Below are positions 7,195 through 14,824 of a stretch of DNA of 64,000 nucleotides, in pieces; positions within the stretch are counted from its first letter, which is position 1; every line of letters begins with the position of its first letter. The position numbers were made by a program, and so were the translations under genes. This DNA is from Olsenella porci (GTDB lineage: Bacteria > Actinomycetota > Coriobacteriia > Coriobacteriales > Atopobiaceae). Under the pieces are notes generated by a model. That model was given only the letters and a program-made list of their open reading frames with translations. It was not told the DNA's origin and made no database searches. The stretch covers positions 62,001-126,000 of the forward strand of contig NZ_VUNC01000001.1 of the NCBI RefSeq assembly GCF_009695875.1, read 5' to 3'.

Positions 7195-9033
7195 ATGATT
7201 TACCTCTCCCAGATGCTGGGAAACCCCGTATACGACCTCAATGGCGAGAAGATCGGCAAGGTCAACGACCTCGGCATCGCCACCGGCGAGGTTTTTCCAC
7301 GCGTAACCTCGCTTGCCGTGGAGGGGCCAGGCAAGACCCCGTTCATGATCAGCTGGCGCAAGTACGTGGACTCCTACGACGAGCATCAGGTCCAGCTCAA
7401 GGTCGTCGCCACCGACATCCGGTTCTCGTACCTTCAGCCTGACGAGGTCCTCATTGCCCGCGACCTCCTCAACAAGCAGATCGTCGACACCCGTGGGATG
7501 CGCGTGGTGCGCGTCAACGACCTCAAGCTCTCGGACACCAGCTCCAGCCAGCTCCGTCTCCTGGGAGCCGAGGTGGGCATCAGGGGCATCCTGAGGACCC
7601 TCTCCCCTCGCCTGGAGCGCGTCGTCATGCGCATCGCCAAGTCGCTGGGAAGGACCATCCCCGAGCGCATCATTGCTTGGAACTACATGGACCTGGTGGA
7701 GAGAGACCTCTCCAACGTCAAGCTTTCCGTCTCGCACAAGACGCTCGACGAGCTGCACCCCGCCGACGTCGCGGACATCCTGGAGAAGCTCGACCCGCGC
7801 CTGCGCGGCCAGGTCTTTGCCCAGCTCGACGACGAGCAGGCGGCAAACGCGATGGCCGAGTTCGACGATGACGCGATGGCGGCCGAGATCGTCGGCGGCA
7901 TGGAGGAGACCGACGCCTCGCGAGTGCTGAGCGAGATGGACCCTGACGATGCCGCCGAGCTCGTGAGCGAGCTGGACTACGAGAAGGCTGAGAAGCTCCT
8001 CCGCCTGATGGGCGTGAAGGAGCAGAAGGCAATTCGCCAGCTCCTGGGCTACAAGGAGGACACCGCGGGTCGAATCATGACCAGCGAGTTTGTCCAGCTG
8101 TCCGAGGATTCTACCGTCGCCGACGCCGTAAAGGCCATTCGCGGCCTGGACGAGGACTTCGAGGCGGTGCACTACGTCTACCTCAAAGACGAGGAGGGTC
8201 GACTCTCCGGCGTCGTGAGCCTGCGCGACCTCATCGACGGCGAGACGGACACGCACCTCTCGGACATCTCGTACGATGACCTGGTGACCTCAAGTCCCGA
8301 CGACGACCAGGAGGACGTGGCGAAGGACATTGCCAAGTACAACCTCCTCGCCATGCCCGTCGTGGATGACAAGCGCAAGCTCCTGGGCATCGTCACGGTA
8401 GACGACGCACTCGACGTCATGGAGGAGGAGCACGAGGAGGACCTTCAGATTGCCGGCGCCTCCACGGGCGACTCCGACGGAAGCCAGCACACGCACGTGC
8501 TCTCGTGGCTGCTGCGCAACGAGCTGTGGTTCTTCATCTGGATGCTGGGCGTCATCATTATGGGTTCCATTGCGACAGGAGAGCACACGCTGCAACATAC
8601 GCTGCTGCTTGCACTCGCGCTGCCGGTCGCGATCGTGTCCGCCGGTGACGCCGTGACCTACGTGACCAACTTCTACCTTGAGTACGACGAGGACGACGAG
8701 GACGCCCCGAGCATGCTGGGCTTTGCCCTCCAGGGCCTTGGCCTGGGCATTCTCTTCTCAACGATTGTCCTGCTCGTTGCCTGGGGCATCAACTCCGTCT
8801 TCTTCATGCGTGACGCCACGGGCGGGGCATACGCGGTGAGAGGCTTCACTGCCGCCAGCGCGAGCATCCTGGTCTCGTTCCTCACCACGCCCATCTACCT
8901 CAGGGTATTGCGAAGGCGCGACGAGAGGAACAAGGAGAGTTCCGGCACATCGCTAGCCTGCATCTCCATGCTGGTGGCACTCGCGGTGTTTGTGGCTGTG
9001 GTGCTCCTCTCCACGCATGGGATGGCGATCTAG
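7195..9033 (+). CDS. PRC-barrel / MgtE_N / CBS membrane protein, Mg-transport associated
   Basis: The 612-residue protein has two PRC-barrel-like halves (about 1-80 and 82-165), an MgtE N-terminal helical domain (about 178-290, with DELHPADVADILEKLD), a CBS pair (about 290-410, acidic as in Mg-sensing MgtE) and a C-terminal membrane domain with about five helices (443-608). The membrane part does not show the classic MgtE channel sequence, so this is probably not a canonical MgtE channel. The MgtE_N/CBS module is known to sense cytosolic Mg2+. The stop lies one base before the start of the NRAMP-related gene, implying joint production. ATG follows AAAGGAGTGCAC; a longer upstream frame would run through the leader. 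Confidence 0.82.
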   Translation: MIYLSQMLGNPVYDLNGEKIGKVNDLGIATGEVFPRVTSLAVEGPGKTPFMISWRKYVDSYDEHQVQLKVVATDIRFSYLQPDEVLIARDLLNKQIVDTRGMRVVRVNDLKLSDTSSSQLRLLGAEVGIRGILRTLSPRLERVVMRIAKSLGRTIPERIIAWNYMDLVERDLSNVKLSVSHKTLDELHPADVADILEKLDPRLRGQVFAQLDDEQAANAMAEFDDDAMAAEIVGGMEETDASRVLSEMDPDDAAELVSELDYEKAEKLLRLMGVKEQKAIRQLLGYKEDTAGRIMTSEFVQLSEDSTVADAVKAIRGLDEDFEAVHYVYLKDEEGRLSGVVSLRDLIDGETDTHLSDISYDDLVTSSPDDDQEDVAKDIAKYNLLAMPVVDDKRKLLGIVTVDDALDVMEEEHEEDLQIAGASTGDSDGSQHTHVLSWLLRNELWFFIWMLGVIIMGSIATGEHTLQHTLLLALALPVAIVSAGDAVTYVTNFYLEYDEDDEDAPSMLGFALQGLGLGILFSTIVLLVAWGINSVFFMRDATGGAYAVRGFTAASASILVSFLTTPIYLRVLRRRDERNKESSGTSLACISMLVALAVFVAVVLLSTHGMAI

Positions 9034-9034
9034 C

Positions 9035-10342
9035 ATGACCGCCAGGGAGAAGAGGGCCAAGTCCAGACCCGCGGAGCAGGAGAGGGCACAGGGTAAGCGG
9101 ATCGCGGAATCCAAGGCAAAGAAGACGGGGCTCCTCGCGATGCTCAGCGTGATGGGCCCTGGCCTGCTCACCGCGCTTGCCGGCAACGACGCGGGCGGCA
9201 TCGCCACCTACTCGTCAGCCGGCGCGACCTATGGCTTTGGCCAGCTGTGGACCGTGCCCCTGATGTGCCTCCTGCTCATCGTGGTACAGGAGACCGCAGC
9301 GCGCATGGGCTGCGCCACGGGCAAGGGGTTTGCCTCCCTCATTCGCGAGAAGTTTGGCATCCGCATCTCCGCCGTCGCGATGCTCAGCCTGTGCGTCTCT
9401 AACTTTGCCGTCAACGTCTCGGAGTTCGCCGGCATCGCCTCTGGACTCAAGCTCTTTGGCGTGCCCGTGTACGTCTCGGTGCCCGTCTCGGCACTGGCAA
9501 CTTGGATGCTCACCATGAGCGGGAGCTACCGTAGGGTCGAGAAGATCCTCCTCGCCATCAGCTGCGTGTTCGTCACATACATCGTGGCGGGCGTGCTCGC
9601 GCAGCCCGACTGGGGCAAGGCGCTCCATGACACCGTGGTTCCCCAGATGTCGCTCGACCCCGCCTACATCTCGCTCCTAGTGGCCAACGTGGGTACCACG
9701 ATCTCGCCGTACATGCTGTTCATGGTTGCGAGCAACGTGGTCGAGAAGGACCTGGACGAGGACGACATCCCCGGCCAGCGGGCGGACAACGTGAGCGGAG
9801 CCATCGTCGCCGAGGTCATCACGTGGTTCATCGTCCTCACCACGGGGACGGTCCTCTACCCCGCCCACATCGTGGTCAACGACGCCGCGGATGCGGCACA
9901 GGCGCTGGTGCCCCTCGCCGGCCAGTACTCCTCGGCCCTGTTTGCCGCCGGCCTGGTCGGCGCGTCCTTCCTCGCCGCCTGCGTCATGCCCGGCGTCACC
10001 GCTGGAGCCGTGTGCGAGGCATTTGGCTGGGAGCGCGGCACCAACCGCTCGTGGCGTGAGGCCCCCACGTACTACGGCATCCTCACCGCCATCACCGTCC
10101 TCAGCGCCGGACTGGTCATGCTCCCCGGCGCAGACCTGTTTGGCATCATGATGGCCTCGCAGGTCATCAACGGAGTCCTGCTGCCCATCCTGCTGCTGTG
10201 CATGGTCTACATCGCCAGCGACCGTCACATCATGGGCCGTTGGGCCAACAGCAAGGCCTGGAATGGCCTCACTTGGTTCACCATCGTTGCGGTCATCATC
10301 CTCACGGTGATCATGTTCGCGTTCCAGGCCATGGGGTACTAG
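9035..10342 (+). CDS. NRAMP-related magnesium transporter (NRMT-like, SLC11 fold)
   Basis: The 435-residue protein has a lysine/arginine-rich N-terminus and about 11 membrane helices of the LeuT/NRAMP fold. In helix 1 the transition-metal motif DPGN reads DAGG (D52-G55), and in helix 6 the usual metal-ligating methionine region reads GTTISPYM (T221, T222). As I recall, these replacements mark the NRAMP-related Mg transporters characterised from Eggerthella lenta, which take hydrated Mg2+ rather than Mn2+ or Fe2+. The alternative is an MntH-type manganese carrier, which the missing N and M make unlikely. ATG begins one base after the previous stop, so translation is probably coupled. A strong hairpin follows. 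Confidence 0.85.
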   Translation: MTAREKRAKSRPAEQERAQGKRIAESKAKKTGLLAMLSVMGPGLLTALAGNDAGGIATYSSAGATYGFGQLWTVPLMCLLLIVVQETAARMGCATGKGFASLIREKFGIRISAVAMLSLCVSNFAVNVSEFAGIASGLKLFGVPVYVSVPVSALATWMLTMSGSYRRVEKILLAISCVFVTYIVAGVLAQPDWGKALHDTVVPQMSLDPAYISLLVANVGTTISPYMLFMVASNVVEKDLDEDDIPGQRADNVSGAIVAEVITWFIVLTTGTVLYPAHIVVNDAADAAQALVPLAGQYSSALFAAGLVGASFLAACVMPGVTAGAVCEAFGWERGTNRSWREAPTYYGILTAITVLSAGLVMLPGADLFGIMMASQVINGVLLPILLLCMVYIASDRHIMGRWANSKAWNGLTWFTIVAVIILTVIMFAFQAMGY

Positions 10343-10368
10343 GCCCCACCGCAGGCGAGAGACCCGAG

Positions 10369-10408
10369 GGGGCTCCCATCCCGACCTCCACGCCGGGATG
10401 GGAGCCCC
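10369..10408. terminator. terminator after the Mg-transport operon
   Basis: A perfect 15-bp stem (GGGGCTCCCATCCCG / CGGGATGGGAGCCCC) with a 10-base loop lies between convergent genes. T-tracts are weak on both sides, so it may act in both directions. Confidence 0.8.
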
Positions 10409-10432
10409 TTCCGCTATCAACCGGATGGGCGG

Positions 10433-11461
10433 CTACTTACTCGCCTTGCGAAACTCGTCCGCGAAGTCCCCGAACATCTTTCCCATCTTCCCGATCTGCC
10501 TTCCGGCCTCCCGGGCAACGTCCTGGGACGTGGGCTGCTGTCTCTTTGTGGAAGTCTGGGGCTTCTGCTTGCTCTCGGCGGCCTTAGCGGCAGGCCCAGA
10601 CGACCTCTTCGCCGGCGCATAGGTCTTCACGGGCGCCTTCCCGCGCTCCTCCTGTGAGCGGTGTAGCTCACCGGCCACCTTGGGGGCGGAGACCCTCACG
10701 TCCGCGGCCTCCCTGGCTTCCATCTGGGGCTCCAGCTTCTTGGTGCCGGTCTCCTCCTGGTACTCCCGCTTGGCCTCCGCAAAGGCGCGCTTGGTGTCTC
10801 CCAGCGCCTTCCCAAGGGCACGCGAGCCCTTGTCGACGGCCTTTGCCGAGGCCTCGTCCGCCTTGGCAACTGCCTTCTTGCTCTCGACCTTTGCCCGGGC
10901 GGTCGCCTCACCGGCACGTGCCGCAGCACCACCCACGGGCTGGAGCGCCGCAGCGGCGTCATCCACGACCATCTTGCCCTTGTGGTGTCCCGCGAGCATG
11001 TCAACGGACACCTCAACGCAGCCAATCAGGGACTCCTCAACGGATCCATGTCCCACGTAGAAGTCGCGCACACGCCAGCCATCGGGGTCGATCGCGATGT
11101 CGCGGACGTACCCAAGATCCTTGCCGCCCTTGGTGACCACGTCCATCCCCAGCCACATCACGCACGAGTCCCAGTCAAACCCCAGGCGCTTGCGGGCGGC
11201 AGCGTCCAAGCCGTCCTCCTGGTTGGTCACATGCAGGCCGTCCTCCTTCGTGACAAACGCGTCACGGGCGAGAAACGCGTCCTCGCGCTTGACCACGCCC
11301 GCCACGTCGGGCCGCTTCACCAGATAGCCCACCAGCTCGTCACCCGAGGGGGAGAAGACGACCATGTGGACCCTGCCGAGCTTCTTGACTTTTTCGACCC
11401 CCTTGCGACCGACCTTGGTGTAGTAGACCTTCTTCCCCACGATATCGTTGGCCTTTATCAT
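10433..11461 (-). CDS. PRC-barrel domain protein with long Ala/Lys-rich helical tail
   Basis: From the chosen ATG the protein has 342 residues. The first 160 or so form two PRC-barrel-like repeats (MIKANDIVGKKVYYTKVG... and WLGMDVVTKGGKDLGYVRDI). The rest is charged, alanine-rich and probably helical (ARAGEATARAKVESKKAVAK and AKAVDKGSRALGKALGDTKR), ending in a basic amphipathic segment (GRQIGKMGKMFGDFADEFRK). PRC-barrels occur in RimM and in bacterial stress or photosynthetic proteins; the role here is unknown. No signal peptide is visible. The upstream start at 11512 is less likely because its extra residues are low-complexity and arginine-rich. It is next to another PRC-barrel gene on the opposite strand. 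Confidence 0.75.
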   Translation of the reverse strand: MIKANDIVGKKVYYTKVGRKGVEKVKKLGRVHMVVFSPSGDELVGYLVKRPDVAGVVKREDAFLARDAFVTKEDGLHVTNQEDGLDAAARKRLGFDWDSCVMWLGMDVVTKGGKDLGYVRDIAIDPDGWRVRDFYVGHGSVEESLIGCVEVSVDMLAGHHKGKMVVDDAAAALQPVGGAAARAGEATARAKVESKKAVAKADEASAKAVDKGSRALGKALGDTKRAFAEAKREYQEETGTKKLEPQMEAREAADVRVSAPKVAGELHRSQEERGKAPVKTYAPAKRSSGPAAKAAESKQKPQTSTKRQQPTSQDVAREAGRQIGKMGKMFGDFADEFRKASK

Positions 11462-11485
11462 GCGAGACGGACCCCCAATCCAAAC

Positions 11486-11518
11486 GGAGGGGCGCGACGT
11501 CCTGCGCCGCACCCCTCC
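11486..11518 (-). terminator. possible terminator after the YtxH-like gene
   Basis: Read leftward, GGAGGGG and CCCCTCC pair around an inner GCGC/GCGC stem, and the hairpin is followed by GTTTGGATT. It lies between the YtxH-like gene and the PRC-barrel gene and may only reduce read-through. Confidence 0.5.
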
Positions 11519-11544
11519 CGATGCATTCTCGTTGAGGCCAAGCG

Positions 11545-12009
11545 CTACTCGGCGCTGGGCGCACCCTCCTCGGACTCGCTGCCAACGACCTCCACGTGCA
11601 CGCCCTCGGCCTCCTTCTCGCCCGCGGCTGCAGCTGCGCCGGCAACGCCCGCAGCCTGGCCGGCAACGGTGTTGACCACGTCGCGCACCTGGTCGGAGGT
11701 AGAGGTCACGGTATCAGAGAGCGAGCTGCGAAGCTGGTCCATGCGCTCGCGGGCAAGGTCGACCTTGGCGCGGAGCTCGTCGGTCGTTGCGTCGACGCCA
11801 GGGCGCACGTTGCCGATCTTCTCGCCCACAACACGCGAACCACGCTCGTAGGAGTCAACCGCAGAGTCCCATGCGTCGTTGACGGCGTCGGCAGCCATGG
11901 CACGGCTCTCGGCACCGGAGCGCGGCGCCATGAGGATGCCGGCAGCTATGCCCGCAGCCACGCCCACGACCGTGCCAGCCACAAATCCAAGCGTCCCCTT
12001 ACTGCTCAT
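11545..12009 (-). CDS. YtxH-like small membrane-anchored protein
   Basis: The 154-residue protein starts MSSKGTLGFVAGTVVGVAAG, followed by AAGILMAPRSGAESR. This glycine/alanine-rich single membrane segment followed by LxAPxSG is the mark of YtxH-domain proteins, which are linked to general stress. The remainder is a predicted long helix with regular charged residues (LRAKVDLARERMDQLRSSL) and an alanine/glutamate-rich tail. ATG at 12009 is chosen because AAGGAGG stands 5 bases before it; the open frame to 12096 is non-homologous. A hairpin lies just upstream of the ribosome site. Confidence 0.8.
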   Translation of the reverse strand: MSSKGTLGFVAGTVVGVAAGIAAGILMAPRSGAESRAMAADAVNDAWDSAVDSYERGSRVVGEKIGNVRPGVDATTDELRAKVDLARERMDQLRSSLSDTVTSTSDQVRDVVNTVAGQAAGVAGAAAAAGEKEAEGVHVEVVGSESEEGAPSAE

Positions 12010-12028
12010 TGCATCCTCCTTGTGCCGA

Positions 12029-12044
12029 CCCCGCATCCGCGGGG
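12029..12044 (-). promoter_or_regulatory. leader hairpin before the YtxH-like gene
   Basis: CCCCGC-ATCC-GCGGGG is a perfect 6-bp hairpin about 9 bases upstream of the AAGGAGG ribosome site. It could tune translation or be a remnant operator. Confidence 0.35.
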
Positions 12045-12170
12045 ACATCGTCATCCCTAGCGAGGCCGCACCTCGCCCATAGACCACTTTAGCCACATGT
12101 TACCCAGTTTGAGGCGAGTTACCAGCAAGCGCACCCATGTGGAGAGGATACGGCGGGCACACGGCCAAGC

Positions 12171-13301
12171 CTACCCCTCCCCCTCCGGGGGATCCCAGGG
12201 GAGAGGAACCTTGCCCTCTCCACCGTCAGCCGTACCGCCGGCAGCGTCCTCCCCTCCGCCGTCACCAGGGGTATCGCCCCCGTCGGCCCTCTCGCCCAAA
12301 TCGATGTGCGGGCGCGTGGCAAACGCCGTGTTGAGCTGCGAGGCGTAGTCGTCATGTCCGTGGGTGAGAACGGGCTCCTCCGGAGGCTCGTCGGCAAACG
12401 CATGGCGCGAGACGGGCTCGTCCTCCTGGCTGGGAACCAGCTCCTCCGAGGGAGGCTCCCAGGCAACCCTCTCCGCGAGCAGGTCCTGCGAGGACTGGTA
12501 GGCCTCGGGAGAGACTGCGAGCATGCGCTGGATTTGCGCGGCCGAGGATGCGCTAGCGGTATCCCCCTCGGTCGCCCCCGCTAAAGGGCCGTCGTCCTCC
12601 ACCGCCCACGAGGGACGCCTCTCACGCTCCTGGGCCTCACGCGCCTCCCTCTCGGCACGCAGGCGCTCCCTGGCCTCCGCCGCCTTCTTCGCTGCGATGG
12701 CCTCGGCTGCCTCGCGACGGCGGGCCAGCTCCTCCTCGCGCTGGGCGAGGAGCTCCTTGCGCCGCTGCTCCACCTCGTCCTGGATCTGGCGCTCCACCTG
12801 CTCCTCGTACTGCTTGGCGGGCTCGTCTCCCAGGCTGCTGACCAGGTTGGTCAGGCCACTCACGATGGCCTCGATGTCTGGCTTTGGCTCGCCGCCGCCG
12901 CTGAACGCCCAGTTCATGATCCACACGGCACTGGAAAGGGCTCCCGCCACCAGGACGTCGTCCGGGCACGAGAGCTGGATGTCGTACGTGCGGTTCTCAC
13001 CCGGCACGGGGGTCGTCTTTCCACTTGTGATCTCGCCCGAGGCACTGGACTGCGAGAGAAGCTCCACGGTCACGTGCTCCAGGAGGTGAGCAAGCTCGGT
13101 GTTGCCCATGACCTCCTTGAACGTCTCGCCGGAGTCACCGAGGCACACGTGGTCGATGATGTGGGGCATGAGGTTGTAGACGCGCGTAGTCGCGCGGAGA
13201 TCGCCACTGGTGAGGAGCGGTGCCTCCTTCGAGACCCGCACGCGGGCGGTGAGGTTCTTGAGCCCCACCTCTACCCTCTGTATCTGTATGATCTCTGCCA
13301 T
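12171..13301 (-). CDS. protein with cyanophycin-synthetase-N-like HxxEH domain and charged coiled coil
   Basis: The 376-residue protein has no clear named family. Residues 1-130 resemble the N-terminal domain of cyanophycin synthetase: a conserved HVCLGDSGETF turn is followed by NTELAHLLEHVTVELL, which contains HLLEH (HxxEH, the inverted zinc-peptidase motif), then GKTTPVP and a strand-like YDIQLSC. Residues 165-245 are an Arg/Glu-rich coiled coil. The last 120 residues are acidic and disordered. The Mur-ligase-like and ATP-grasp domains of cyanophycin synthetase are absent. ATG at 13301 has GGAAGG 9 bases before it; a TTG three codons upstream is possible. Peptidase activity is only a suggestion. 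Confidence 0.65.
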   Translation of the reverse strand: MAEIIQIQRVEVGLKNLTARVRVSKEAPLLTSGDLRATTRVYNLMPHIIDHVCLGDSGETFKEVMGNTELAHLLEHVTVELLSQSSASGEITSGKTTPVPGENRTYDIQLSCPDDVLVAGALSSAVWIMNWAFSGGGEPKPDIEAIVSGLTNLVSSLGDEPAKQYEEQVERQIQDEVEQRRKELLAQREEELARRREAAEAIAAKKAAEARERLRAEREAREAQERERRPSWAVEDDGPLAGATEGDTASASSAAQIQRMLAVSPEAYQSSQDLLAERVAWEPPSEELVPSQEDEPVSRHAFADEPPEEPVLTHGHDDYASQLNTAFATRPHIDLGERADGGDTPGDGGGEDAAGGTADGGEGKVPLPWDPPEGEG

Positions 13302-13385
13302 GTGGGCCAACCTTCCAGAGCGGCGTTGCGTGCTCCCATTGTAGTTAATAGGGTCGCGACGGACGGGCCGCCCCCGGCGGGGAGG

Positions 13386-14711
13386 CTACCCCTCCTCCTG
13401 GGCGGACTCCCCCTCCGTCGCCTCCTGCGGCTCGGGGGCCGTGACGCGCAGCATCGCCACGCGCCTGCCGCGCATCGACTGCACGTGGAAGGTGTACCCG
13501 TCCACCACGACCTCGTCGCCTGGCTTGGGCAGGCCGTCGAACTTCTCCAGCACAAAGCCCGCGACCGTCTCGTACTCGTCGCTGTCCTCGATGGGCCAGC
13601 CCAGCTCTATCGCGTCGTCGATGGAGAAGCGCCCGTCCACGAGCCACTCTCGGTCGCTCATCTTGGTGAGGTACTTGTTATCGGGGTCAAACTCGTCCTC
13701 GATCTCGCCCACGACCTCCTCGACGATGTCCTCGATGGTGATGACGCCGGCGGTGCCGCCGTACTCGTCCACCACGATGACCATCTGGTCGTGGCTGCTC
13801 TGCATCTCGGAGAGCAGCGGGATGATGTCCTTGGTGTCGGGGACAAAGTCGGCGGACCTCAGGAAGCCGCCAATCGGCTCCTCGGCAGCCCGCTCGTCGA
13901 TCATCGGGCCGATGAGGTCCTTGATGTGAGCGATGCCCACGATCCTGTCCACGTCCTCGTGGTACACGGGGATGCGGGAGTAGCCCGTGCGCCGCATGAG
14001 CGACAGCACCTCCCCCAGCCTGGTGGTGTCCTCCACGGCGGTCATGTCCACGCGCGGGACCATGACTTCTCGGGCGATGGCATCACCCAGGTCGATGACG
14101 TCGTGGATCATCGACTTCTCCTGGTCGCTGAGCTCCTTGGTGTCGGTGACCATGTACTTTATCTCGTCCTCGCTCACGTTCTGGCGATCCTCTATGCCCT
14201 TGACGCCCAAGAGACGGGAGAGGCCCGTGGCGCTTGCCGCTGTGAGTCGCACCAAGGGCTTGGTGATGGTCGCGAACGCGTGGAGCGGGCCGGCGACGCG
14301 CTTGGCGGTGCCCTCGGCGTCCGCCATGGCCATGCGCTTGGGCACGAGCTCACCCACCACGATGGAGACGTACGAGACGATGAGGGTGATGAGGACGGTC
14401 GCCAGGCCATGCGCGAAGCTCTCGCCCAGGCCAAACCCCTGGAGCCAGCGCCCGAACGGCGTGGAGAGGCTGGTCGCCGCAAATGCGGACGAGAAGAACC
14501 CGAGCAACGTGATGGCAACCTGGATCGTTGCAAGAGAATCGCTGGGGTCGTCCACCAGGCTCGCAGCGGAGGCAGCCTTTCTGTCACCTTCCTCGGCATC
14601 ATGGTCGAGGACGACCTTCTTTGCGGTAGAGATGGCCATCTCTGCCATGGAGAAGTATCCGTTTGCGACGGTCAGAAGCAGGGTGACGAGAATCGATAGG
14701 GCTATGTCCAT
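13386..14711 (-). CDS. CNNM/CorC-type membrane protein with DUF21, CBS pair and CorC_HlyC domain
   Basis: The 441-residue protein has the full architecture of the CNNM/CorB family. The N-terminal DUF21 has four membrane segments (about 1-180, with NGYFSMAEMAISTAKK near the start and GELVPKRMAM). A CBS pair follows (about 205-330, with REVMVPRVDMTAVE and DEYGGTAGVITIEDI) and a CorC_HlyC domain closes the protein (about 345-425). Such proteins export or sense Mg2+. It stands alone, 2.5 kb from the Mg-transport operon. GGAGG lies 14 bases before ATG, a long spacing. Older annotations call such proteins hemolysin-like, but no toxin function is implied. Confidence 0.9.
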   Translation of the reverse strand: MDIALSILVTLLLTVANGYFSMAEMAISTAKKVVLDHDAEEGDRKAASAASLVDDPSDSLATIQVAITLLGFFSSAFAATSLSTPFGRWLQGFGLGESFAHGLATVLITLIVSYVSIVVGELVPKRMAMADAEGTAKRVAGPLHAFATITKPLVRLTAASATGLSRLLGVKGIEDRQNVSEDEIKYMVTDTKELSDQEKSMIHDVIDLGDAIAREVMVPRVDMTAVEDTTRLGEVLSLMRRTGYSRIPVYHEDVDRIVGIAHIKDLIGPMIDERAAEEPIGGFLRSADFVPDTKDIIPLLSEMQSSHDQMVIVVDEYGGTAGVITIEDIVEEVVGEIEDEFDPDNKYLTKMSDREWLVDGRFSIDDAIELGWPIEDSDEYETVAGFVLEKFDGLPKPGDEVVVDGYTFHVQSMRGRRVAMLRVTAPEPQEATEGESAQEEG

Positions 14712-14824
14712 GCGCTTGGGCGCAACCTCCTCGTAGAAAGCGTTCTGACCACTATATCAGACGGTTGTTTCGACACTACCAAGGAATGCCATACCCCATT
14801 TGGGAGCCCTCAGGCAGACAGCCA

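Noticed and set aside
13074-14699. 541-residue forward open frame opposite the CNNM/CorC-like gene
   Set aside because: It mirrors the codon pattern of the reverse gene and has no recognisable domain; the reverse strand gives a full CNNM-type architecture.
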